Assembly (NCBI GenBank): GCA_015039315.1
Contig: WIDE01000220.1
Location: forward strand, 2,271-27,520
DNA: 25,250 nucleotides
Direction: 5' to 3'
From: Clavulina sp. PMI_390
Lineage: Eukaryota; Basidiomycota; Agaricomycetes; Cantharellales; Hydnaceae
The notes beneath the pieces are model-generated. The model was not told the DNA's origin, made no database searches, and worked only from the letters and a program-made list of their open reading frames with translations. Shown one piece after another: positions 9,967 to 20,049 of the stretch. The translations under genes were made by a program, and so were the position numbers. The number at the start of each line of letters is the position of its first letter. The stretch's first letter is position 1.

Positions 9967-11582
9967 GTTTGTCAAAAGGGACAAGAGTGGAGTATTGCTC
10001 AACTACAAGGGTTGTCCCCTACTTAAGCATCGGCGGGGAATCTAGGTGTAAACTACGGGATCGGGAGTGAGGTCCTTAGAGCTAAGTCCGGAGAATCGGG
10101 ACGTCGGAGGTAGCCAATTTGGCTTCTCGACTCGTCGAGTATATTATTCAATTAGCTATAGAACATATGACCCATATAGAATCATGATTAGCCTTGTGCC
10201 AAGAGAAAGTCGAACTACAATGGACCCGAGGTTTTTGCCAAGAAGATGGATCCTGCTGGAGACAGGCCCGTGATTGGAAATGCGGGGGGTAGCTCAAGCC
10301 ATTCCCGGCGACGACAATCATTGCCCATCATTCAGTAGAGGGTCAAAGAAGCCTTGGCGTCACATGAAACGGAGAATCCAAGCATCAATCACGGCGTAGT
10401 TGGAGCAAAATTTGGCGGCGTGCTGGTGGCGTGGAGATCATAGTCAAGACGCGTCAGGAGCATGAGGCAAGTGTCCATAACATGAAGTGTCGAAATTTAC
10501 TAAAGTGTAGTTATTCACGGTGCTGGCAGGGTGAGAAGTCGTAGGAGTGCCTATTATGTTGAGGAAGGCGAACATTTTGATCGATACTATTGGCTAAGAG
10601 GGGGTGAAGGAGTACTCACCTAAAGAAGGTTACACTGGTAAAGGTCTACGTAACTTTTGCGGCCTACGATATATGTGCGGGTCTCCTTCGGTCACTGAGG
10701 TCCTCGTTTTGGCCTATCGGCGAGGAGCATCGACCGTCCATCTCGGACATTGTAAGCCTTGAGGTCTTCCATTTCGGTGTCGTCGTGGTATCGATGGGTG
10801 ATACGGATGATTGTATTAAGCGCGCCAAATTCATCTATGGAAGACGTACGGATCGAGAGAATGGTGCTTCCGACTGGCTGTCCATTTGTGGCACCATGAG
10901 CATATCTAATCACTTCCGAAGGATAATCAATGTTCCAAGCGTGGGTTCATTGGCGATTACTAATGGGAAATTTTAGTGAGAGGGCGCGAGAGCAGCAATG
11001 GGACGGATGGATAGAAAGCTTGGCCTCGAGATGTCGATCTTCGGTCCAGAGGCTTATTCTGCTGCAGCAAGAGCCTGGAGGGAGGTCGGAGGAAGCATAA
11101 GTACGGAGAGGCATGCATATAACTCCCTGAGGAATATCGTAGGAGCTCCTAAACTCATCGAGATAAATTACTGTCGTAACCTTCGATATGGAATGGTGGT
11201 AGAAACTCGGAATCCTTGTATGCAAACTGGCCCGAGTTCGTGATCGTAGAGATAGAACCAGTGATGGAGTCTCCACGGAGTGAGGGGTCATGGAGGCCCG
11301 TTCTGCTGAAGGAGCTGCCATGTCCAGGAAATACTGAGTTCGAGATAGGTTCATGTTGGCCAAGTTGTTAGCAGATGTATAAAGGGAGGAGAGAGGGCCA
11401 CGACATTGAGAGGTCATTAAGATGTTTTATTAGTGTAAAAATTGCAGTTTCCGGCATTCGACTCCAGTCAGATTGATTTGGTGAAGGAAGTCAAGTTTGG
11501 AAGCAACAAAACACAACACACCACAACACCACTACATCACCCTCCTGCGACGCGAAATTGTTTTCATTGCATATATCTCAAT
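9967..11582. other. 1.6 kb region without a confident gene
   Basis: This region lies between the AA9 start and the zinc-knuckle gene. The AA9 promoter must be at its left end; TTAAGTA around 10020-10025 is a weak TATA-like candidate. Two minus-strand open stretches (10692-10913 and about 10962-11417) look partly protein-like but cannot be joined into one gene with convincing splice sites. The rest, about 10070-10690, shows only short frames and no repeat I could define. Confidence 0.4.
10692..10913 (-). other. Possible exon of an unidentified minus-strand gene
   Basis: A 73-codon open frame ends in TGA and has balanced, protein-like composition, for example HRYHDDTEMEDLKAYNVRDG near the end. 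The same frame extends back to about 10950, where a TGA blocks it. It may be the last exon of a gene whose first exon lies in the open stretch at 11417-10962, preceded by a TATA-like TTTATACA at about 11375-11382. I could not find an in-phase splice pair joining the two, and I recognise no family. It may also be a decayed gene. Confidence 0.2.
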
Positions 11583-12456
11583 ATGTCGAACCGTTTTTCG
11601 CGAAAAGGAACTAATAACGCTCCACGTGCCACGTCGAGCACCGTATGTCAGAAATGCCTTGGTACAGGTGCGCTTGTAGACGCTTGGACTGCTTGACTTT
11701 GTGTGGTGGGCTGACCTCTTTTCTCAATACCCCCAGGCCACTTCATCTATGACTGCAAGAATCCACGCCCATATGTATCTCGTCCGTCGCGTAGCCAGCA
11801 ACTTGAAGACCCAAAATATCTGAAGGCGCGCGACAAGCCTAGTGTGGAGTTGCCTGACGAATTCCGTCCTCAGTATGTCAAACCCTTTCCACTGTGTCCT
11901 GCGTAGTACCCCAGCTTAACTTCTGACTAATGACCCTCCTCGTAGATCTTCCAAGAAACCAGTTGCTATTGCGGGAACCGCCGATGCGATTCTTGCTAAG
12001 AAGGAAAAAGAACGTGAAGGGAGGAAATCAAAACGATCGAGGAGGTACGAAACTCCCCATAGCTCATCTCTTTCTCTTCGCCTTTACTGATGTCCTTCGT
12101 CTAGTGCCTCAAGCTCGTCAGGTTCTGAGTCAAGTTCTGGTTCAGGTTCAGGCTCCGACTCTGGCTCTGATTCAGGTTCCGATTCCGGTTCCGAATCGGG
12201 TTCTTCACGTTCGAGGTCTCGCTCACGCTCCCGCTCTCCGGGTGCGCGCGATACTCGAGGTCGCGGCCGCGGACGAGACCGCAGCCAGAGTGCTGATTCT
12301 GGCTCCCGTTCTCGTTCCCGTTCCCGCTCCAGTTCACGCTCTCGCTCTCAGTCACCCCCTCGCCGACGTGACGCCCCGCGTTCCCGGCACAGTCCTCTAT
12401 CTAGTCCCGAGCGCCGCAGTGCAAGTCCGCCTCGACGTCGAGGAGGGCGGGATTAG
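11583..12456 (+). CDS. ZCCHC10-like zinc-knuckle and SR-rich protein
   Basis: Four exons (11583-11667, 11737-11872, 11946-12044, 12105-12456) encode 223 residues. The N-terminus has one CCHC zinc knuckle, CQKCLGTGHFIYDC, split by intron 1. It is followed by KNPRPYVSRPSRSQQLEDP, the R-P-S-R block typical of the ZCCHC10 family. The middle contains a basic stretch, KKEKEREGRKSKRSR. The C-terminal ~110 residues are low-complexity: a Gly/Ser/Asp/Glu run, then many RS dipeptides, ending in PPRRRGGRD. Such proteins are nuclear and are thought to be RNA-associated, possibly with splicing; this is inferred from the domains. The repetitive DNA of exon 4 leaves long open frames in other frames, which explains why a 191-codon competing frame exists there. 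Splice phases agree throughout and a CTGAC branch site is visible in intron 1. Confidence 0.88.
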
Positions 12457-12716
12457 TCATCCCATTCGTTATAGCATCTTTCTCCATCGAAAGCGCTTGT
12501 GCTAAACCATCTCCAATGAAATAATATTATCGTGTAGTCTATATCCACCCGATCGTTCTATCAACTCGTGGTCGTCTGAATAACCCTTGTAGAACTGAAC
12601 ACCACATACACTGAAGAAAGCTCCTACTCAACAATGAAAGCAACAATGAGCCGCGCCTTTATTGCGTGACGAAGAATCTCTCTACTCCCGCTGGGCATCT
12701 GGCTAAGCTCGTACTG

Positions 12717-13497
12717 TCATATACCAACATCCATAACCATCTTCATATACGGTATGTCCCCCTTGAAGAACCGGTCGCTCTTCCCTCCTCGCAGCAGGAG
12801 CTCTCGCATCCCACGTTTCGCATAGAAGGGCATAGCCGACTCCCGCGCATCGCACCAGGCATATTTGATGATTACTCTCGATTCTGGATCAGGAGCGGGG
12901 GAGGGGGTGTTCGTAGTGGAGTACTCTGAGACAAGGGAGGAAGAGGCGGGCAATGCGGACGCAGCGACAACCGCGAGCGCCATGCTCTCCTTGAGAAGGC
13001 GGGTCCCTAGACCTTGGCCTTGGTATTCCGGAAGCAGTGCGAACTTGCGGAAACGTATCGAGCGGACAACTGATGATCCGTCAAGAGCTGTGGAGTTGAC
13101 CGCCACGGAAGGAGAGGTCATGCCATCGGTGGGATCGGGGGCGTTTGCTCCGGGGTCATAATTCTGAGGAATTTCTTCAAGGAAGAAAGATATCACGCCG
13201 ATGACAGTACTACTGGCATCCTGTTTGAAGGATAGTTGTGTAGAGTCATCATCATGATGAAATGTGAGGTAGCTAGGCATCTGTCAAAGTTGATTCTCCA
13301 CATACCATTCCCTGAGAGCCCGAGCGATCGAGATAGAGCGCGAAATGGAATCCATGTTCATCATCGGGGAGCAGGACATGCTCGATCGGGTGGTTCGGCC
13401 AAAGGATCCGATGACGAATGTCCACAGTATCGCGAGCCTCGCAACGAGAGATGCGGAAACGATTGATTTCCTCAGAAATGCTGTCTTCTTCAGCCAT
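12717..13497 (-). CDS. GNAT-family N-acetyltransferase
   Basis: Two exons (13497-13306 and 13220-12717) give 231 residues. The protein is a GCN5-related acetyltransferase, which moves acetyl from acetyl-CoA to an amine. The acetyl-CoA pyrophosphate loop is seen as LPEYQGQGLGTRLLKESM (motif Q-x-x-G-x-G), preceded by the beta-strand RFRKFAL. After a Ser/Pro-rich insertion comes the second half, IIKYAWCDARESAMPFYAKRGM, the usual motif B region with the FY..GF/M pattern. The intron (85 nt, GTATGT..AACAG) joins GSQGM to DASSTVIGVISFF in phase 0; an in-frame ATG at 13280 inside it could start a shorter form. The start at 13497 (MAEEDSISEE) is the first Met that gives the complete N-terminal strand. 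The substrate cannot be told. The gene is divergent from the SDR gene. Confidence 0.82.
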
Positions 13498-14032
13498 TGG
13501 AGAGTAGGTCGTCTGGACGAATAAACTGCAGATGTGCTGACTCGAACTGGTCGCACATTTCTCTCGTTGGCCGCTCACTTTGTTCCCACGACCACAACCA
13601 GCGCCCTCGCCCCAACAATTGCTTTGTCGTCGACATCAAGAGTCTACTTAGTGTACGATGGGGATCAGCCCATAGTTTTTGCTTACTGGAAGAAAAGAGC
13701 TTGTCTTAACGGGTGATACTAGATGCTAAGAACCTCGGCAATCGCACAGTAGAACACCCCCAACAGGAAATTCGCCCAACTCACTAGCACTGAACAGCAG
13801 CCGCTTAAAACGTCGTGGAGGAGCGCCTTGGACCTTTCCATGTAATCTTCGGGAGGTGCATGTCGACAGTGACATAAGCTCGGGGCCCGAGGCTCGGCTC
13901 CCGAGGGTGATTTATCTCCCGCCGCAGCGATAATGAAATCACGACGACTCCACCAACATCGCCTTCGTCCTATCCACACTACAACTCCTAGCATCTGACT
14001 AGTGCAAAACCTAGCGCCAAATCCCTTCTATC
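13498..14032. promoter_or_regulatory. Divergent region between GNAT and SDR genes
   Basis: This 535-nt gap must contain both promoters. A minus-strand open frame at 13994-13719 (91 codons) ends in a hydrophobic stretch, SVLVSWANFLLGVFYCAIAE, and could be a small membrane protein starting at an internal Met (about 13838). I recognise no family and there is no supporting splice or promoter signal, so it is not called as a gene. Confidence 0.3.
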
Positions 14033-15469
14033 ATGTTGAGCAGCACTGTCATCGGTTCACGCATTCTCGCCGCTGGCGGAATGTTCTTTGGGAACCTCCT
14101 GCCGACTCTAACTGTTCCACCGCAAGACCTATCTGGAAAGGTTGCCATCGTTACTGGCTCAAATGCTGGTATCGGCCTCGAATGCGCTCGTCAGTTCGCC
14201 CGCATGGGCGCTACGGTCATCCTCGCATGCCGTGATGCCGACAAAGCGGAGCGCGCTCGCGAGGATATTTTATCTAGCGAGAAGGCGCAGCCTGATAGGG
14301 TGCTGGTGGAGCCCTTGGACTTGGGAGATGCAGATAGCGTGAGGAGCTTCCTGAAGCGGTGGGGAGAGTCCGGTGGTCGACCAATCGACATTCTTGTCAA
14401 GTAAGTTAGCACTTTGTCATTGCAATTATAATATTGGCCAGGAGAGCTCACTGGTGTCAAAACACTTTGAACTATTGAATATTTCTCCAAAACCACATCC
14501 TGTACAACTTTCTTCATCTCATCCTGCTCCCCGACGTCACCTGCAGCAATGCCGGACGAACGACCAAAACCTATCAGCATGCTCGAAACACCTCGAAACC
14601 TTACGAGCTGGTGTACTACACCAACCTCCTCTCCCACATCCAGCTCACCCTGGGGCTCCTTCCATTCTTCGCCACCAACGCTCGTATTGTGAACGTCACA
14701 TCCGTGGCGCAGTACGAGGTATACGAAAAGCCCAATGTGAGTGATTTGAGCTGGTTCCAACGCTTTGAAGGTACGAAGGAGGAGGGTGGATGGGGCATGA
14801 AGCTGGGTGATGAGATGAATAGTGCGCAAGGCACGGCGATCTACTATCGCACAAAGTTCATGCAGGTTGTCTTCACGTAAGTGCCTCACCCCCTCAAATA
14901 CACACACTTGTTTTTCTTCATCCACTGATGACCTATCATCAATTCTTATCTAGGAAAGAGTTGCAGAAATATCTCGATGGTCATCCACAGTACAAGGGGA
15001 AGAACATCGCCGTGTATGTATGCAACCCAGGTAAGCACATTCGTCCCTTTCTCACTCGTCCTTCCCGAACATCACGTCAATAATGCGACAACAGGGCTAG
15101 TTAAGACGCAGATGTATACAAGCCAAGAAGGTGCATTTGGCGGGGTGCTCCCATCAAAGGATCAGTTCTTCGTCAAGTTTGTCGACACCGTCGCCTGTAT
15201 GCCTCCTCTCACACCATATCCCGATCCCTAAGTTCTTCCACTCATTCCTAAATCCCCTGATAGACTCGGCGGAGCAAGGTGCCGCGACCCAGACCTGGCT
15301 TGCGACGTCTCCCGACCCCTTGCTCACGTCGGCAGAGGGGCGTGGGGCCTACTACGACCGGCAGGATAAACGCGAGCCTAATGGACTTGTGAGGGGTGAT
15401 TTCCTGACTCGACAGTTGTGGGACACGTGGGTTGAGGCTGTGAAAGCTGAAGGAGTGCATAATGCATGA
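14033..15469 (+). CDS. Short-chain dehydrogenase/reductase (retinol dehydrogenase/WWOX-like)
   Basis: Five exons (14033-14400, 14547-14876, 14954-15030, 15095-15196, 15264-15469) encode 360 residues. The enzyme is an NAD(P)-dependent oxidoreductase of the classical/extended SDR type. The Rossmann fold begins with KVAIVTGSNAGIGLE (TGxxxGIG at 41-48). LACRD suggests preference for NADP(H). NNAG is at 123-126, the catalytic tetrad is Asn148, Ser175 (VTSVAQ), Tyr222 and Lys226 (YYRTK), and CNPGLVKTQMY follows the active site. A short hydrophobic N-terminus (IGSRILAAGGMFFG) may anchor it to a membrane. The first intron is long for this window (146 nt). All catalytic residues are intact, so the gene looks functional. 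A decayed second copy lies at about 17740-18397. The substrate is unknown. Confidence 0.9.
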
Positions 15470-16400
15470 TAGGTAAAAATGAGAAAGTGTACATATCCAC
15501 AGAACCCACTCGACGTCATTATCTCCGCCCAATTACCTTCTTTATGACGTGTTCCCTCCCTAGCGGAAACATATTCATGGCGAACTAGGGCTAATGCGAA
15601 TTATCTCACCACCTATGGATCCATTCTGTTACCAGAGGACATGCATTTGTGACTCCGCTCATGGGATAGCATGCATTCCTACAGCACGTGTCCACTACGA
15701 CTTTCTGGGTTGAAAGCTTCATGGAAGTTTTCCCTCCCTCCACATGGCCGCTTGTCCCACTGGCCAGCTTCTCGAAAAGATCGACAGCTTCATCGTCTTT
15801 GCCCGCGTATGAGCAATCTGGGAGTCCAGTCGGATGCAACATCACAGAATTCTATTCTAGCGGCCAGAACGGCAACAATTTTATTACGTATCCTTCCCGC
15901 TATATCTACGCCTCATGGGGGCCTGGAATGGACGCCGGGGGATCTTCAGGTATTTATGCAAATAAAATGCATGCCTTGTATTGGAGGCTTAGTAACCCAT
16001 CTAACTGATGGTTTCGTATCTAAGCTCCAGCTTTGATCATGGAAAATTCCTTGAACTTGTTTTGAGAGAAAGAATTGCCTCTCCATCCATAGTGTCTATC
16101 ACACTCGGCGACGAAATTCCTGAGGTTCTCAATGAGCGGCCAGCCTGGAGCTTGGATTTCATTGCCGATCAACCTGCACTTCCCCGCGCTATTCAATCAG
16201 AATATGAGAGCTCTCACTCCATTATTTTCACCGGCTTCTTACCTTACAACATCTTTACTGATTTGAATAGCTAATGCCCTACCGTGACCACAACGGCCGC
16301 CGTTCTCCACTGCAAACGTGCGATCATACGATACAGAAGACATGGGTCACCTGTTCTTAGCTAAGATTATGAGAGGAAGTCATCTAGGAGCTACTTAGCA
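15470..16400. other. Spacer between SDR and first thioredoxin-like gene, partly repeated
   Basis: This stretch has open frames on both strands (plus 15688-16008 and 16008-16274; minus 15845-15606) but no recognisable product. Part of it, about 15668-15815, is clearly related to 21609-21765 upstream of the fourth array gene. Another part, about 16130-16260, resembles about 19093-19200 upstream of the second. It is best read as the 5' flank of the duplicated thioredoxin-like unit, possibly with remnants of an old gene. Confidence 0.45.
15668..15815. repeat. 5'-flank repeat, copy A (mate at 21609-21765)
   Basis: Shared segments in the same order and orientation as the mate include GCATG.ATTC.TACAGCA, CCACTA.GACT, CTTGTCCC, CCAGCTTCTC.AAA, ATCGAC and GTATGAG.AATCTGG. 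Identity is moderate with small gaps. It lies upstream of the first array gene. Confidence 0.6.
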
Positions 16401-16402
16401 CC

Positions 16403-16410
16403 ATAAATAT
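16403..16410 (+). promoter_or_regulatory. TATA box of array gene 1
   Basis: ATAAATAT lies 86 nt before the ATG at 16489. The other three array genes have a TATA-type element at nearly the same distance. Confidence 0.6.
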
Positions 16411-16488
16411 GGGCCTCTGCGACCCGAAACATCTCAAGCCAACAAACTATCCACTCGATACACATCATCTAAAGAGTTCCATCCCATC

Positions 16489-17046
16489 ATGTCCGTCCAA
16501 GTCGAACCGATCGAGGATTTTAATCAGTATAAGGAGCTCGTCAGTAGCAGATCTCGTTGTGTTTTCGAGGTTATTGTTTGCTGCCATCTGACCATCACTA
16601 ACTAGGTTGACTCTGGTGACACCATCGTACTCGCATTCTGCATTCCCGTGACCCCCGAGGCCTCGCGATTGCTCTCTATCCTCACGCGTGAGGCAGACCG
16701 AGCGAATTCTCATGGTGCAGAGGTGAAGCTCTTTGAAGTTGATCCATTCCGTCTAAAGGTAAGCTTGTAACTGTTCAGAGTTTTGTTTTTGAAATTTGTT
16801 CAATTTTCACGTCCCGTGTTCAACTGAGCTGATTCCCCGTGGTTCTAGGAAATCGCCGATGATTGTAACGTCAAACGCACCCCAGCCGTTGTCGCTTTTA
16901 AGGATTGTAAAGAAAGTGGCCGAGTTACGGGCTTCAACCCGCAAGAAATTGAAGAGATGATGAGGAAGGTAAACACAAGGTTATCGACTCATTGGCGTCC
17001 TTGTTCGCACTAACGACTATCATCTTCATGCTATAAGCTCTATTAA
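16489..17046 (+). CDS. Thioredoxin-like protein lacking CxxC, array copy 1
   Basis: Exons 16489-16539, 16606-16758, 16849-16968 and 17038-17046 give 110 residues; introns are 66, 90 and 69 nt, all phase 0. The layout follows thioredoxin: strand TIVLAFC, the position of the active-site loop, helix LLSILTREADRA, strand VKLFEVDP, helix, then NVKRTPAVVAFKDCKESGRV with the cis-proline (Pro80) and a C-terminal helix NPQEIEEMMRKLY. At the place of WCGPC the sequence reads CIPVTPEA, so both redox cysteines are absent and disulfide exchange of the normal kind is not expected. Cys74, before the NVKR motif, is shared by all four copies. The last exon has just nine bases (Leu-Tyr-stop). Intron 1 has an ACTAAC branch site. 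Function is unknown; a binding or scaffold role is a guess. Confidence 0.82.
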
Positions 17047-17739
17047 GTTGCTTTGTAGCCTGCATATGGCCGGTATCAAGTATTCTTGTGAGCATTGAGT
17101 GCTCAGTGTTCATCAATGAAGTGTCAAATGTAGTCTGTACATCACAAAATCTCGCTTGGATGTTCGAAAAATCTTGTGAAGTGATTAAACCTCCCGTTAA
17201 TCAATTCGAAAAGCTGTCATCAATATCAATGCGCTTTCGTCTCAACAGAGTATAGAGTAAAAACGCTGAGATGAAGGAGTTAAGAACACACACCAGGGAT
17301 CAAACAGTCTACTTTATTGTCTATTTCGGACGTTGTCCGCGATAAAAAAAAAGTCTTTCGTGCATCTGAATACGTGGTTGTTAGAGTACAAGCTCGGGTT
17401 CTTGTATCTAAATATCGGCCCTGTAGTGTTTCCGGTCTTTAGTGCATTCTTCCATCTCGATGGGACCCAGCCCGGATTCCAACAGCAGATTCCATAGTCA
17501 CGGTCGTAGCGACTTTTCACAAAAGCGCATGCATCGCTACTCTAATATTATATTATCTTTTCCTGTCCAACCTATGAAAGGGAGACCAGGCACTGGGCTT
17601 GACAGTCACGTGGCTATTCTTACGCTCATCTCGACCCAATAGCACAACCAACCTTTCGTGCCCGTCCACTCGATGAGTTGCCACAATTAGCTCACTTGTA
17701 CTCACACAAGCCTTCAAACATATAATCTAAGAGGTGCTC
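17047..17739. repeat. 3' flank of array gene 1, duplicated at 18399-18760
   Basis: This 690-nt spacer has no gene. Its sequence from the gene's last exon to about 17590 is matched, with many changes and some deletions, by 18399-18760: shared blocks include GTGCTCAGTGTTCAT.AATGAAGT, TCGAAAA, TAAAAACGCTGA.A.GAAGGA, TTTCGTGCATCT and TTCCATCTC. Weaker matches follow array genes 2 (about 20075-20160) and 4 (about 22870-22935). Confidence 0.55.
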
Positions 17740-18397
17740 AGTAACACTCTCATTGGCTCGCCCTTGTTCTCGGGAACATGCTCGCCGTGAACCTCCTCCC
17801 AGCTCTTACTGTTCCACCGAAGATATATCTAGGAAGGTCGCTATAGTCCCTGGCTCAAGCACTGGTATCGGCCTCGAATGTGCTCGTTAGTTCCCTCGCA
17901 TGGGCGCTAGGGTTGCCCCCATATGCCTTGACGTCGACAAATGCAGACCGCCCTCATCACGATATTTTATCCAGCAAGAAAGCACACCCTGACAAGGTGG
18001 TGGTGGAGTGCTTGGACTTGGGAGAAGCAGATAGTGTAAGGAAATTGGTGAAAAGAGGGAAGACAGGTGGTCAAACAATCGATATTCTCGCCAGGTGAGG
18101 TGGCACATTATCACTCTGCTCATGATTTTAGACCCAATATCTCACCATTCTCGAATAATTTCCTCCATCAAACCTCCTCCAAAAGCTCACGCAATCTGCC
18201 TTTTATCACATCATCTCACTCTCTGACATCAATAATAGCAATGCTGGACGCACGACTAAAACCTACCCCTCAAAACGATGAGCTCGCCTACTGAACCAAC
18301 CTCCTCTCCTAAATTCAGCTCACGCTTGGGCTCCTTCCACTTCTCGTTGCCGATGCCCGCGTAATGAGAGTCACCTGCGTGGCATCATCTGAATTCT
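17740..18397 (+). pseudogene. Decayed partial copy of the SDR gene
   Basis: The DNA is plainly related to SDR exon 1 and the start of exon 2 at 14033-14710. Shared blocks include CTTACTGTTCCACCG, CTGGTATCGGCCTCGAATG, CGCATGGGCGCTA, GATATTTTATC and CTTGGACTTGGGAGA. The frame is broken many times: the conserved Arg codon after GLECA is followed by TAG (17887-17889), there are small indels that destroy the TGxxxGIG region frame, and exon 2 has further stops. The intron 1 donor site reads GTGAGG and the acceptor region keeps CAATGCTGGACGCACGACTAAAACCTA-like sequence. The copy stops after the VTSVA block, about two-fifths into the gene, where it runs directly into thioredoxin-gene 3' flank. It cannot make the enzyme. 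Confidence 0.88.
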
Positions 18398-18398
18398 C

Positions 18399-18760
18399 TA
18401 AGCTCCACCAGATTGCTTTGCGCTCTACACACGATCTTAATCAACCGTTCTCGGTGTATTGTGTCCTCCGCGTTCATTAATGAAGTTTGAAATTGTATTC
18501 CGTACACCACACAGTCTCTCGACTGGCTGGTCGAAGGCTTTTCCTGTTGATTAATACAAAAAGTGCCCATTGATAGCAATCCGCTTTCGTTTGAGCAGAG
18601 CACGGAATAAAAACACTGATACGAAGGATCGCAATCAAGAACTTTTTCGTGCATCTAATTGCGTAGGATCGATAGGCATCATCACTGTTACTCCTGTATT
18701 ATGCCATTCCTTCCATCTCACCTCGACCTATGAAGGAGAGACCTGGAATGAGACTACATC
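18399..18760. repeat. Orphan 3' flank of a deleted thioredoxin-like gene
   Basis: Directly after the SDR pseudogene, sequence resumes at AAGCTC, equivalent to the last splice acceptor and exon of array gene 1 (17035-17040). It then follows that gene's 3' flank (AGATTGCTTTG, GTTCATTAATGAAGT, TAAAAACACTGATACGAAGGA, TTTCGTGCATCT). No coding exons of a thioredoxin-like gene precede it, so the gene body is missing. Confidence 0.65.
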
Positions 18761-19399
18761 CAGTTGACGGCAATCACGTGTTCGTTCGCGAGATTGTAGT
18801 GGCTACTTGTCCACTCCCATACGAATGGTCCTGCGAGCCTCATGGGCCCAGTCGGACACGAGGGGTGTTCCTTGGGAATTTGATTTGGGCGCGGGCCCGC
18901 CCACTGGTTTTAACGACATATCTATACCGTTCAACCGCCACCTTTGCTCGTGGCACGCCTTTCATAACATCAGGTGTGGGTTCTTGTGATAATAATAGCA
19001 GCCATCTTTGTGTTGGACAACGAGAGCAAGGTACTGGGGAAGCTCGTTATGCTTGAGATAAGGCATACACGTTTCCAAGACTTTTAATAAGCGGTCAACC
19101 TGGAGCCATGTGTGACGTCATCGCCGATATGTCCGCTCGTGATTTCGGCTTTAACTCAATTATCAACGCTCTCACTGTCGCCCTTCTTTAATTCCTCTCC
19201 ATTGAGTGACATAGTCTCGTGCTCGAACCTAATTACCGCACCTCGAACTTTTGGAAAATGGGAGTGACACTTACCAAAAGCGCAGTTGGGTTTCTGGGTC
19301 GGCACTGCTCGCAGTGCCCAGAATCCTCGTGATCAATTAGTGTACCTGTTTTAGTGAAAGGTGCGGAGAGCGATAATTCAGCGCGGAGTGTAGCACAGC
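18761..19399. other. Spacer upstream of array gene 2
   Basis: No gene is recognised in this 640-nt stretch. About 19093-19200 resembles 16130-16260 upstream of array gene 1 (GCGGTCAACCTGGAGC, TCATCGCCGATA), so it is duplicated 5' flank. A short perfect inverted repeat lies at 19301-19318. Confidence 0.4.
19301..19318. repeat. Perfect 8-bp inverted repeat
   Basis: GGCACTGC and GCAGTGCC are separated by TC. It lies about 80 nt upstream of the TATA box of array gene 2, where it could be a dimeric factor site. No equivalent was seen upstream of the other three array genes. Confidence 0.4.
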
Positions 19400-19406
19400 A
19401 TAAATA
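19400..19406 (+). promoter_or_regulatory. TATA box of array gene 2
   Basis: ATAAATA, followed by GGG, lies 97 nt before the ATG at 19497. Its form is almost that of array gene 1. Confidence 0.6.
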
Positions 19407-19496
19407 GGGCGTCTGGGCGGACGTGAACACTCAAATTAAGCCACTAATACCTCTCACCACGCACGAGACACTTCCTCCTCGACAACACTATTGATT

Positions 19497-20049
19497 ATGT
19501 CCGTCCAGCCAGTCTACGACTTTGGTCACTACAAGCAGCTCGTCAGTACCATGCATCATCCTACATTTGAGGTGGCTCTTTATTACCACTACTCTAGGTT
19601 GCCTCGGGTGATGCCATCGTGCTCGCGTTTTGCCTTGCCATGTCCCCCGAGGGTCAGGAGCTGCTTAGGATAATTCAATCTGAGGCGGAGCGTGCCGAAG
19701 TGCACAAGGCGAAGGTAAAGTTCTTCCAGGTCGACCCTTTGGGGCAATTGGTACGATATATTCAGGCGTTCGAGGATATCTCCTATCCGTTTTGAACTTC
19801 AGCTGATGTTCCTCTTTGTATTACAATGAATTGGATCGCTTGACCTCTAGGACATCCTGCAGGATTGTAATGTAAAGCGTCTCCCTTCGGTCATCGGTTT
19901 CAAAAGCCGTAGAGAATCGGGTCGGGTCACCCATTTAGATCCGCAACAGCTTGAAGAGATGATCAGGAAGGTGACAACGCGGCCCGTTGCTTAGTTGATA
20001 TCGCCATTCGTGCTAGCTGATTTAATTTTGACGTTTCAAGCTATATTAA
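19497..20049 (+). CDS. Thioredoxin-like protein lacking CxxC, array copy 2
   Basis: Exons 19497-19541, 19598-19750, 19851-19970 and 20041-20049 give 108 residues, with introns of 56, 100 and 70 nt, all phase 0. Exon 2 and exon 3 have exactly the same lengths as in copy 1 (153 and 120 nt). The protein reads AIVLAFC, then LAMSPEG at the active-site loop (no CxxC), helix LLRIIQSEAERAEVHKAKV, strand KFFQVDP, DCNVKRLPSVIGF with Cys72 and cis-Pro78, and a C-terminal helix DPQQLEEMIRKLY. In copy 1 the FKDCKESGR stretch has Cys; here it is FKSRRESGR. The terminal Leu-Tyr again comes from a 9-nt exon. It is closest to copy 1 in the loop region. Intact frame and conserved TATA box suggest an expressed gene. 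Confidence 0.82.

Noticed and set aside
12101..12355. Minus-strand Asn/Ser-rich open frame
   Set aside because: It is the complement of the same SR/GS repeat tract and has no start context or splice support.
11930..12505. A 191-codon plus-strand open frame with many Pro, Val and Leu
   Set aside because: It overlaps exons 3 and 4 of the zinc-knuckle/SR gene in another frame. The Ser/Arg codon repeats keep this frame open; the SR frame has a domain and matching splice sites.
14191..14925. A 244-codon minus-strand open frame
   Set aside because: It lies antisense to SDR exons 1 and 2 and has no recognisable motif. The plus strand has the complete catalytic tetrad.
18385..18654. Minus-strand open frame over the SDR pseudogene junction
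   Set aside because: It spans the recombination junction and the flank repeat; the related flank after array gene 1 does not keep this frame.
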